DNA of 5,011 nt from an uncultured Rubrobacteraceae bacterium (GTDB lineage: Bacteria; Actinomycetota; Rubrobacteria; Rubrobacterales; Rubrobacteraceae): NCBI GenBank assembly GCA_902805985.1, contig CADCUW010000335.1:1-5011 (forward strand), in the 5' to 3' direction. Positions 1 through 5,011 of this stretch are shown here, piece after piece. The number at the start of each line of letters is the position of its first letter. The first letter of the stretch is position 1. Under the pieces are notes generated by a model. The model saw only the letters and a program-made list of their open reading frames with translations, did no database searches and was not told the origin of the DNA. Position numbers and translations under genes: made by a program.

Positions 1-310
1 GCAGCGTGGTACCGGCCGGCAGGCCGAGCAGGTCGACGCCGCGCGTGGTGACGTTCTCGCCCATCCCGCCGGCCGAGACGTTGAAGCCCGCGGCCCGCAG
101 CTCGTCGTGGAGCTCCGCGTGGATCAGGTGCACCTGCCTCAGGTTCGGCTGCGTCGGGTCCTGCCTGACGCGGGAGCGGTGTCTCACCGTCTCGCCCATA
201 TGGGCGTCGCCCTCCACGCCGAGCCCGGCCAGGAGCCGGATGCCGTCCTCGGCCGGTTTGCCGAAGGTGTGGCCCGCGCTGCGGCCCACCGAGATCACCT
301 CTCCGTTCAT
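1..310 (-). CDS. MOSC domain-containing protein, N-terminal part (cut by window edge)
   Basis: The minus strand is open from an ATG at 308-310 to the left edge, giving 103 N-terminal residues; the C-terminal end is outside the window. The peptide begins MNGEVISVGRSAGHTFGK and carries landmarks typical of MOSC domains: GVEGDAHMG near residues 31-39, NLRQVHLI near 56-63 and GMGENVTTRG near 82-91, followed by a LLGLPAGT strand-turn. MOSC domains are found in molybdenum-cofactor sulfurases and in YiiM-like proteins, where they handle sulfur or molybdenum-cofactor chemistry. The cofactor-contacting residues near the domain's end are not visible, so no substrate can be assigned. The start is supported by a strong GGGAGAGGAG ribosome binding site (320-329) nine bases upstream. 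It lies 42 bases after the EamA gene on the same strand and is probably co-transcribed with it. The family call is solid; the exact role is unknown. Confidence 0.85.
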   Translation of the reverse strand, partial: MNGEVISVGRSAGHTFGKPAEDGIRLLAGLGVEGDAHMGETVRHRSRVRQDPTQPNLRQVHLIHAELHDELRAAGFNVSAGGMGENVTTRGVDLLGLPAGTTL

Positions 311-352
311 GCCCTTACACTCCTCTCCCTCGCCGTCCGAAATGGGCCCGTT

Positions 353-1225
353 CTAGCCTACCGCGAGGGCCACGATCCCGAGTACCATGCAGAGGGAGGC
401 CAGGAGGCGTCGTTCCAGTCCTTCCTCTGCCAGCAGGCCCCCGCCCAGGAGCGTTCCGAAGAGGATGCCGATCTCGCGTGCCGGGGCGACGCGGCTCACC
501 GGGGCGAAGACCAGCGCCGTGAGGACCAGCAAGTACGCGACGGGGCTGAGCACGGCCACACCCAGAGCTTCTGGCCGGCGGGATCTCCAGGCGACCTGGA
601 TCTCCTCCCTACTCCGCAGCGCGACCGGCAGGAGGATGACGGTCTGAACCAGCAGGGAGCCCCAGTAGTAGAGGACGGGCGAGAGCGAGAGGTCTCCCAC
701 GGCGTACTTGTCCCACAGGGTGTAGGCGGCGATAAAGACGCCGGTCAGCAAGCCGAAGACCACCCCAATCAGCCTCTCGCCGGGCGACCTCCTCCCGCCA
801 TCCGGCTCCCGGGCCAGCAGGAACACCCCGGCGACGATCAGGAGGATGCCGGCCCAGGCGACGGGCCCGGCGCGCTCGCCGAGGAGCAGGATCGCGGCCC
901 CGCTGGCGAGCAGGGGCCCCGTGCCCCGCGCCAGGGGGTAGACGACGGAGAGGTCCCCCACCTGGTAGCCCTTCTGTAACGAGAGAAAGTACCCGACGTG
1001 CAAGACCCCCGTGCCGAATACGAAGAGCAGGCCACCGCCCCCACGCGCTCGCCCCCGATAAGGGCGAAGGCCGCCAGGGGCGCGAAGATCGCCGTCGAGA
1101 GCGCGCCAGCGGCGACGCCGGCGGGGGCCCCCGCCGGCGTCGCCGCTGGCGCGCTTGGCAAGGAGGTTCCAGAGGGCGTGGAGGAAGCCTGAGACCAGGA
1201 CCAGGCCCAGGGCCAAGGGGGTCAC
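353..1225 (-). CDS. EamA/DMT-superfamily permease with a locally scrambled reading frame
   Basis: This is a 290-residue multi-spanning membrane protein of the drug/metabolite transporter (EamA) type, which usually has two five-helix halves and moves small metabolites across the inner membrane; the substrate is not predictable. Visible family features (numbered from the GTG start) are the first helix with SGFLHALWNLLAKRASGD (about 12-29), VLHVGYFLSLQKGYQ (74-88), YPLARGTGPLL (96-106), the second-half opening with AAYTLWDKYAVGD, and the late REIGILFGTLLGG motif. The frame could open at a TTG (1273), but GTG at 1225 is chosen because AAAGGA sits 8 bases upstream. Residues about 32-65 are anomalous: the annotated frame gives a Gly/Arg-rich stretch (GGGPRRRRRWRA), whereas the neighbouring frame gives the expected helix ALSTAIFAPLAAFALIGG and then ERVGAVA. 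The frame is therefore lost inside the 1100-1155 palindrome and regained near 1030. The product may be non-functional, or the sequence may hold errors. Confidence 0.85.
   Translation of the reverse strand: MTPLALGLVLVSGFLHALWNLLAKRASGDAGGGPRRRRRWRALDGDLRAPGGLRPYRGRARGGGGLLFVFGTGVLHVGYFLSLQKGYQVGDLSVVYPLARGTGPLLASGAAILLLGERAGPVAWAGILLIVAGVFLLAREPDGGRRSPGERLIGVVFGLLTGVFIAAYTLWDKYAVGDLSLSPVLYYWGSLLVQTVILLPVALRSREEIQVAWRSRRPEALGVAVLSPVAYLLVLTALVFAPVSRVAPAREIGILFGTLLGGGLLAEEGLERRLLASLCMVLGIVALAVG
1100..1155. repeat. Perfect 56-bp palindrome (28-bp arms, no spacer) inside the EamA gene
   Basis: The arms are 1100-1127 and 1128-1155; I checked each base pair and found no mismatch, with the axis between GGGGG (1123-1127) and CCCCC (1128-1132). 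Pairing stops on both outer sides (1099 G opposite 1156 T). The left arm as read on the gene's strand (1155 to 1128) encodes the family-like KRASGDAGG, so the original sequence is probably that arm. The other arm is its reverse complement and encodes a Gly/Arg-rich run with no family resemblance. An element this long and perfect inside a coding region is not explained by GC bias alone. Confidence 0.95.
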
Positions 1226-1233
1226 GGTCTCGT

Positions 1234-1239
1234 TCCTTT
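1234..1239 (-). promoter_or_regulatory. Ribosome binding site deciding the GTG start of the EamA gene
   Basis: The minus strand reads AAAGGA here, eight bases before the GTG at 1225-1223. The longer alternative start (TTG at 1273) has no comparable purine-rich site and would add 16 polar residues ahead of the first membrane helix, so the GTG is preferred. Confidence 0.7.
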
Positions 1240-1271
1240 CGGCCAAACCCGGCCCGGATCGGGCGCCAAGC

Positions 1272-1298
1272 AAAGTAAGACCGGGCCGGACCCCTCAA
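1272..1298 (-). promoter_or_regulatory. Candidate promoter of the EamA-MOSC operon
   Basis: On the minus strand a TTGAGG (1293-1298) resembles a -35 box and TACTTT (1272-1277) a -10 box, separated by 15 bases, which is shorter than the usual 17. Transcription would begin near 1265 and give a leader of about 40 bases. A 9-bp inverted repeat (CCGGCCCGG at 1249-1257 and CCGGGCCGG at 1281-1289) flanks the -10 element and could be an operator or leader hairpin, although such GC repeats arise easily by chance here. Confidence 0.3.
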
Positions 1299-1377
1299 CC
1301 CGGCGGCCCTAGTGGCCCGGAACCGGGAAACAGGCCACCTTCCTGACCCGACGGCTACCCGTCCGTCGCGCGGCGCG

Positions 1378-1383
1378 TATACT
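1378..1383 (+). promoter_or_regulatory. Candidate -10 element for the ABC1-family kinase gene
   Basis: TATACT, close to the TATAAT consensus, is the only AT-rich hexamer in this GC-rich stretch and lies 25 bases before the ATG at 1409. A transcript starting near 1390 would carry the ribosome binding site GGAGAG (1398-1403) in a short leader. No good -35 hexamer is seen 16-18 bases upstream, so this is a weak call. Confidence 0.35.
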
Positions 1384-1408
1384 CTCCGACCGTGACCGGA
1401 GAGAAGAC

Positions 1409-2887
1409 ATGACGTTCGGGCCGTGGGGGGAGGCGGCGCTCGGGGCCCAGGAGGTTCTCGCGAGGGCGACCCGGCGCTCGGTGGCGGGGTGGCGCGAGGC
1501 GGTGGCCGCCGGCGTCACGGACCCGGCCGCCCCCTTCCGCCTCGGCGACCTCTCGCGGTCGCAGTGGTTTCTCTGGACGGGCGCGAACCTGGCCGCCGGG
1601 GAGCGGGCGGGCCGGGGAACCGCGGCGGGCCGGGCCTTACCTTCGAGGGCGCTCGTGCTCGGGACGCTGGCAGCGGACCTCTACCTGGCTTACACGACGC
1701 TCAAGGAGAGGGGCCGCTGGCTGCCCGCGACCGTCGGGGAGGTTGACTGGGAGCTGGCGCACCGGCGGGGGGCAGGGGAGCTGCTCGACGCGGCGCAGGC
1801 GCTCGGGGGGACGCTCATCAAGGCGGGCCAGTTCGCCTCCTCCCGTCCCGACCTCCTGCCCGCCGCCTACACCGAAGAGCTGTCCTCGCTGCAGGACCGC
1901 GTCCCCCCGCAGCCGCCCGGCGTCATCGAAGCGGTCGTCGCCCGCGAGCTCGGGCGCCCGGTAGACGAGGTCTTCTCCGGCTTCGATCCCGAGGCCGTCG
2001 CCGCCGCCTCCATCGCCCAGGTCCACCGCGCGACGCTGCGCGACGGCAGAGACGTGGCGGTAAAGGTCCAGTACCCCGGCATCCCCGGCCTGATCGAGGC
2101 CGACCTCGAAGCCCTCGAATCCATCTTCGACGCCATCGCCCGGCTGGAGCCCTCGGTGCGCCTCCGGCCTATCGCCGACTACCTCCGCTGGACCCTCCCC
2201 CTGGGGCTCGACTTCCGCCGCGAGGCCGCGGCGATGGCGAACCTCCGGCGGACGCTCTCACACCGCGGGGACGTGGTGGTGCCGGAGGTGGTGGAGGGCA
2301 TGACCACCGAACGGCTGCTCGTCATGGACTTCGTGGAAGGAATCAGGATCTCCGACCGCGACGCCCTAGTTGCCACCGGCATCGACCCGGCCGCGGTGGC
2401 GGAGACGCTCAACGACGCCTTCGCCGAAGGGCTCTTCCGGCACGGCGTCCTCCACGCCGACCCGCACCCCGGCAACCTCCTCGTCCAGCCGGGCCCGGTC
2501 GGCCCGCGCCTGGTCCTGCTCGACCACGGCCTCACCATGGAACTCGAGCCCTCCTTCATTGCCACGCTTGCCCGGATGGTCGGCGCCATGAGGGAGGGAG
2601 ACATCGAGGCGCTGACCACCTCCCTGGGCGAGACCGGGTTGCCGGTGGGGCCTGAGACCGACGTGGAGACGTTGCTGGGGATCGTCGGCGTCCTGCTCGG
2701 CGGGGACCGCCAGGAGGCCCGCCCGGAGCTCGGGGAGCTCGGACGCGACCTCGGGGCGAGCGTTGGGGACCTGCCGCCCAGGTTGCTCCTCGTGGGACGC
2801 GCCATCGGGCTGCTGGATGGGATCACCCGCGCCCTCGACCCGGACCTCGACGTCTTGAAGATCGTCGCGCGCTACGCCGACGACTAG
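1409..2887 (+). CDS. ABC1/AarF/UbiB-family atypical protein kinase
   Basis: This encodes a complete 492-residue member of the ABC1 (UbiB/AarF/ADCK) atypical kinase-like family, whose members bind nucleotide and support isoprenoid-quinone or other lipid metabolism at the membrane. All diagnostic motifs are present: the KxGQ signature LIKAGQFAS (K138, Q141), the Ala-rich nucleotide loop AAASIAQVH (198-206), the VAVK lysine (K219), the glutamate of RREAAAMANL (E272), the catalytic HADPHPGN (349-356; D351, N356) and DHG in place of DFG (372-374). ATG at 1409 follows GGAGAG by five bases. A hydrophobic segment (about 81-96) precedes the domain. No C-terminal pair of membrane helices, as found in E. 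coli UbiB, is evident: the protein ends soon after the helical domain. The gene is divergent from the EamA gene and convergent with the sulfotransferase, so it is probably transcribed alone. The family is certain; the physiological substrate is unknown, and a role in menaquinone or lipid homeostasis would be inference. Confidence 0.93.
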   Translation: MTFGPWGEAALGAQEVLARATRRSVAGWREAVAAGVTDPAAPFRLGDLSRSQWFLWTGANLAAGERAGRGTAAGRALPSRALVLGTLAADLYLAYTTLKERGRWLPATVGEVDWELAHRRGAGELLDAAQALGGTLIKAGQFASSRPDLLPAAYTEELSSLQDRVPPQPPGVIEAVVARELGRPVDEVFSGFDPEAVAAASIAQVHRATLRDGRDVAVKVQYPGIPGLIEADLEALESIFDAIARLEPSVRLRPIADYLRWTLPLGLDFRREAAAMANLRRTLSHRGDVVVPEVVEGMTTERLLVMDFVEGIRISDRDALVATGIDPAAVAETLNDAFAEGLFRHGVLHADPHPGNLLVQPGPVGPRLVLLDHGLTMELEPSFIATLARMVGAMREGDIEALTTSLGETGLPVGPETDVETLLGIVGVLLGGDRQEARPELGELGRDLGASVGDLPPRLLLVGRAIGLLDGITRALDPDLDVLKIVARYADD

Positions 2888-2908
2888 GAAGTTCCCGAAA
2901 GCCCGGGT

Positions 2909-3934
2909 CTACCCGGCGGGGTTCCGGCGGGACCGGGAGTAGAACCCGTCCATCAGGGGGGCGCAGATCTCCTCTACTATCTCCACCTGCCCGGGGGTGA
3001 GGTCCTCCTCCCAGCCACCGGGGGAGGCCTTCCGGTAGAACTTCCCCTGGCCCTTCATGTCCTCGGGGATGGCCTCCCAGGAGTGCTTCTCGACCGCCCG
3101 GGCCAGCGCGTCCCCGCCGGCCTCCATCCCAAGCTCCGAGTAGACGCGCCTCATGGCGCCCAGAGTGTCGGCCAGCAGGTCCTCGTAGCGGACGAGCGAC
3201 TTCGGCCCCCTGTGGTCGTCGAAGGCCTGCCTGGCCCGCTCCATGTTCCGCACGTACTTTTTGGCCGAGCGCTTTACCACGGCGTCGGGTTGTCTGGCGG
3301 TCAGGGACTTGCGGCCGGAGCCAGCGGCGCGGCGCTGCTCCTTCTGCCAGCTGCCCTCCCGTGTGGCGTCGAGGGAGGAGGAGACGACGTCCCTCGGGTC
3401 GCGGACCAGCAGGATCATGCGGCTCTCCGGGAGCGCCTCCATGAGGAAGGGGGCGCCGACGCCACCGCCGGGCTCCTTCACGACGAGGAAGTCGTCCGGG
3501 CCGAGAGCCGGAAAGGCGTAGCGGGCGCCGGTCAGGACGAAGTGCCTTATCGAGGAGATCCAGGCCGGCCGCGTCGGGGTACCCATGATGAAGTTCGCCG
3601 ACTCCGTCTTGGCCTTCGGGTTGTTCTCGTAGAACTCACCGAAGAGGTGGCCCACCCGCGGCTCCTTCCAGACCGCGGTGCCTTTCGTCTCACCCATCAT
3701 CGAGGCGAGCCACGTGCTCCCGCTCCTGGCGACGCAGAAGATCCAGACGACGTTCGCCGGGCTCAATCCCTCGCCATTTTCCTCAGGCGCAACTACGACC
3801 CGCGAACGTCCGGACCCGATCGAGGCGGCGGCCAGGCGGCGCCTCAGAACGGCCAGCTTCGGGTACCGCGCGGAGGCCCGCCGCCACGCCCACAATCCCC
3901 TGCTCTTTAGCCGCGATCCGAAAGACTCCCTCAT
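2909..3934 (-). CDS. PAPS-dependent sulfotransferase family protein
   Basis: This encodes a complete 341-residue sulfotransferase, which would move a sulfuryl group from 3'-phosphoadenosine-5'-phosphosulfate to an acceptor that cannot be predicted here. The 5'-phosphosulfate loop is FCVARSGSTWLASMM (66-80), directly after the first beta strand NVVWI. The 3'-phosphate-binding segment is MILLVRDPRDVVSSSLD (173-189). Further family-like points are VVKEP (151-155), RYEDLL (249-254) and a C-terminal RKASPGGWEEDLT (301-313), which resembles the PAPS-contacting RKGxxGDW region. An Arg-rich, mostly polar N-terminus of about 48 residues precedes the domain; no signal peptide or membrane helix is seen, so a cytoplasmic location is likely. 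ATG at 3934 is preferred over the adjacent GTG at 3937 because GAGGG lies five bases before it. The gene stands alone, with no cysteine/PAPS synthesis or glycosyltransferase gene beside it. Confidence 0.9.
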   Translation of the reverse strand: MRESFGSRLKSRGLWAWRRASARYPKLAVLRRRLAAASIGSGRSRVVVAPEENGEGLSPANVVWIFCVARSGSTWLASMMGETKGTAVWKEPRVGHLFGEFYENNPKAKTESANFIMGTPTRPAWISSIRHFVLTGARYAFPALGPDDFLVVKEPGGGVGAPFLMEALPESRMILLVRDPRDVVSSSLDATREGSWQKEQRRAAGSGRKSLTARQPDAVVKRSAKKYVRNMERARQAFDDHRGPKSLVRYEDLLADTLGAMRRVYSELGMEAGGDALARAVEKHSWEAIPEDMKGQGKFYRKASPGGWEEDLTPGQVEIVEEICAPLMDGFYSRSRRNPAG

Positions 3935-3939
3935 CACAT

Positions 3940-3944
3940 CCCTC
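3940..3944 (-). promoter_or_regulatory. Ribosome binding site deciding the sulfotransferase start
   Basis: The minus strand reads GAGGG within AAGAGGGA, five bases before ATG at 3934-3932. The overlapping GTG at 3937-3935 would be only two bases from this site, too close for good initiation. Confidence 0.65.
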
Positions 3945-4345
3945 TTCAGAGTCGATGGTCTTCGATAACCGCGGTCAGGTTAGAGCATCCTGCGCCGTTA
4001 GTAAAATCTGCCGGTCCGGAGGTAGATGAGGGCATCCGCCGACCCGGCCAGCCCGGACGCCAAACGACGCAGACGATCACGAAGGCGACGGCGAGGCTGC
4101 GGGCGACCACGAAAAGCCCGGTCCGAATCGGCGCCGCTCCAGACCCGACCGGGCACGCGTCGTTCGGGTTCGCCATCGGGCCGGACGCCGGCTACAGCAA
4201 CCTTGTGGTGGGCGGGCCGGCGCACTCGACGACACCCGCTGCGGCTACGGGAATAACCTCGTGGAGACCACGCCAGAGCGAACCGGTTACCTCGAGCTGC
4301 GAGAAGGCGAAACGCCCCCGGCGTCACGCGCGGCGGGCCAATCGG
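3945..4345. other. Stretch without a convincing gene; possible eroded coding sequence
   Basis: No frame here gives a recognisable protein with a supported start. There is, however, a coding-like excess of G/C at one codon position between about 4040 and 4225, which then moves to another codon position from about 4228 to 4300. On the plus strand these phases read as FGFAIGPDAGYSNLVVGGP and then, in a different frame, DDTRCGYGNNLVETTPERTG, as if an old gene had a frameshift near 4228. On the minus strand the first phase reads as a 76-residue ORF (4176 to 3946) with one hydrophobic segment but no ribosome binding site. The orientation cannot be settled by eye and I recognise no family. No clear promoter for the sulfotransferase was found here. 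Confidence 0.4.
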
Positions 4346-4378
4346 GGGGCCGGGTTGGTTTCCGGAGGACCCGGCCCC
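4346..4378. repeat. Second inverted repeat sharing an arm with the terminator hairpin
   Basis: GGGGCCGGGT (4346-4355) is perfectly complementary to ACCCGGCCCC (4369-4378), giving a 10-bp stem with a 13-base loop. The 4369-4378 arm is also part of the larger stem at 4370-4415, so the two hairpins exclude each other. It may be part of the same termination region or a remnant of a duplicated hairpin. Confidence 0.6.
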
Positions 4379-4415
4379 TCTGCCGGGGCGGTCGTCGCCT
4401 CCCAGAGGGGCCGGG
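4370..4415 (-). terminator. Strong hairpin after the ScyD-like fragment, likely terminator
   Basis: A perfect 13-bp stem (CCCGGCCCCTCTG at 4370-4382 with its complement at 4403-4415) encloses a 20-base loop that can itself fold by GGCG (4387-4390) pairing with CGCC (4396-4399). On the minus strand it begins 11 bases after the TAG of the ScyD-like fragment, the usual position of a factor-independent terminator. There is no T-tract after it, as is common in high-GC actinobacteria, so termination is inferred from position and stability. Being symmetrical, it could also act on plus-strand transcripts. Confidence 0.6.
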
Positions 4416-4426
4416 CCTACGCCAGA

Positions 4427-4831
4427 CTACGGCTCTATGCGGACCACCTGTCCCTGGTTCGGGAAGATGCCGAAGTTCGAGACGTAGACCGTCCCGTCGG
4501 GCGCGACCGCCACGCCGGAGGGGGCAACGAGCTCATCGCTCGCCACGGTCCTCTGCTCTCCGTTCGGGCGAACGCGCACGAGCCTGCCGGTCATATCGCC
4601 CTCGGGACCCTCCGCCTGCAGCAGGCCCTTCTTGACGATCTCGAGCACGTACAGGCTGCCGTCGGGACCGATAGCCACGTCGATGATGTTGGTGAAGCCC
4701 TCGGCGTACACCCGCGGCCTGTCGCTGCCCGGCTTTACGCGGTACACCCTGGCCTCGCCGACCGGAAACGGGAAGCCGGTGAGCTCGCCCACGTAGTAGG
4801 AGCCGTCGGAACCCTTGCCGTCATTCGGCAT
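4427..4831 (-). pseudogene. ScyD/ScyE-like beta-propeller protein, C-terminal fragment lacking its N-terminal part
   Basis: The 134 residues resemble the C-terminal third of ScyD/ScyE-family secreted beta-propeller proteins (named after the cyanobacterial scytonemin cluster, widespread in actinobacteria), which as I recall are about 350-400 residues and carry a signal peptide. Blade-like repeats are visible: GSDGSYYVGELTGFPFP (7-23), IGPDGSLYVLEI (54-65) and VAPDGTVYVSNFG (109-121), together with the family-like segment EGFTNIIDVA (44-53). The C-terminus looks natural, ending QGQVVRIEP before a TAG and a terminator hairpin. The beginning does not: a TAA lies two codons before the first ATG, the purine-rich AAAGG abuts that ATG without spacing, and none of the three frames in the 145 bases upstream continues the family sequence or gives a signal peptide. 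The remaining blades cannot form a complete propeller, so this is most likely a 5'-deleted relic. Family fit is good; pseudogene status is inferred. Confidence 0.75.
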
Positions 4832-4936
4832 CCTTTAAGCCAGGTCTCCTCAGCGTGGGCCGAACCGTCGCGTGCGTGGGACCCGGTGACACTCGCCGGG
4901 CAAGATCAGGCTTCCCGCATCCCAGTCCGGATCCCG

Positions 4937-4942
4937 TAGACT
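4937..4942 (+). promoter_or_regulatory. Candidate -10 element for the gene at the right edge
   Basis: TAGACT lies 34 bases before the ATG at 4977 and would give a leader of roughly 25-30 bases carrying the ribosome binding site. No convincing -35 hexamer is seen at the normal distance, so this rests on the hexamer and its position only. The rest of 4832-4976 shows no gene. Confidence 0.25.
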
Positions 4943-4966
4943 TACTCCCGACGGACACTCGAAAAA

Positions 4967-4970
4967 GGAG
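4967..4970 (+). promoter_or_regulatory. Ribosome binding site of the right-edge gene
   Basis: GGAG, within the purine run GAAAAAGGAG (4961-4970), is six bases before the ATG at 4977. It is the best-placed Shine-Dalgarno sequence in this part of the window and is the main evidence that a gene begins here. Confidence 0.7.
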
Positions 4971-4976
4971 CCACCG

Positions 4977-5011
4977 ATGGCGAACCTACCGCAGCAGGGC
5001 CAACGCCTACC
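4977..5011 (+). CDS. Start of an unidentified protein (first 11 codons, cut by window edge)
   Basis: An ATG with an excellent ribosome binding site opens a frame reading MANLPQQGQRL before the window ends. Nothing about function can be said from eleven residues; there is no hydrophobic signal-peptide core in them. The gene points away from the ScyD-like fragment, and its promoter region (4832-4976) occupies the place where the missing part of that protein would be expected. Confidence 0.6.
   Translation, partial: MANLPQQGQRL

Noticed and set aside
107..979. Long plus-strand open frame of 290 codons opposite the MOSC and EamA genes
   Set aside because: It is the antisense shadow of two genes with clear family motifs on the minus strand; its peptide is charged and low in complexity, resembles no known family, and has no ribosome binding site.
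1316..1327. CCCGG-AA-CCGGG inverted repeat in the divergent intergenic region, possible operator
   Set aside because: Short, not aligned with either candidate promoter in a convincing way, and several similar CCGG-type motifs lie nearby by composition.
2903..2916. Small inverted repeat CCGGGT-CT-ACCCGG between the convergent kinase and sulfotransferase genes, possible bidirectional terminator
   Set aside because: Only 5-6 bp with a 2-4 base loop and no T-tract on either side; such repeats occur by chance in DNA this GC-rich.
3946..4176. Minus-strand 76-codon ORF with one hydrophobic segment (GLFVVARSLAVAFVIVCVVW) ending 11 bases before the sulfotransferase start
   Set aside because: The spacing is suggestive of translational coupling, but there is no ribosome binding site before its ATG, its C-terminal half has poor codon bias, and no family is recognised; kept only as part of the possible eroded region.
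3998..4327. Minus-strand 109-codon ORF ending ADALIYLRTGRFY
   Set aside because: The end looks protein-like, but the rest is an Arg-rich, low-information sequence typical of a non-coding frame in GC-rich DNA, with no supported start.
4205..4939. Plus-strand open frame of 244 codons across the ScyD-like fragment
   Set aside because: From 4427 it is antisense to a recognisable beta-propeller sequence, and its GTG start lacks a ribosome binding site. High GC alone keeps this frame open.

Overview
This 5,011-base window is strongly GC-rich, with genes that favour G or C at the third codon position, occasional GTG starts and purine-rich ribosome binding sites. The gene mix (MOSC protein, EamA/DMT permease, ABC1/UbiB-family kinase, solitary sulfotransferase, ScyD/ScyE-like beta-propeller) fits a high-GC actinobacterium, perhaps a Rubrobacter-like lineage. 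That placement is inference from composition and gene content only.

Layout. (1) Bases 1-1225, minus strand: an EamA-family permease followed after 42 bases by the N-terminal 103 residues of a MOSC-domain protein that runs off the left edge; the two probably form an operon. (2) Bases 1226-1408: a divergent intergenic region with weak promoter candidates for both directions. (3) Bases 1409-2887, plus strand: a complete ABC1/UbiB-type atypical kinase with its diagnostic motifs intact. (4) Bases 2909-3934, minus strand: a complete PAPS-dependent sulfotransferase, convergent with the kinase and only 21 bases from it. (5) Bases 3935-4426: no convincing intact gene, but a weak, phase-switching codon signal that may be an eroded gene, then a strong hairpin. 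(6) Bases 4427-4831, minus strand: the C-terminal part of a ScyD/ScyE-like beta-propeller protein, lacking its N-terminal part and signal peptide. (7) Base 4977 to the right edge, plus strand: the first 11 codons of a new gene behind an excellent ribosome binding site.

The intact genes do not form a recognisable joint pathway; this looks like ordinary chromosome with some decay around 4.0-4.9 kb. I do not see a new multi-gene system. The most unusual object is a perfect, spacerless 56-bp palindrome (1100-1155) inside the EamA gene. It coincides with a local loss of the family's reading frame, which is regained about 70-100 bases further on by an apparent one-base deletion near 1030. The result is an unbroken ORF whose residues ~32-65 are translated out of frame. 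This could be a real template-switch mutation with a compensating indel, or a sequencing or assembly error at a strong hairpin.
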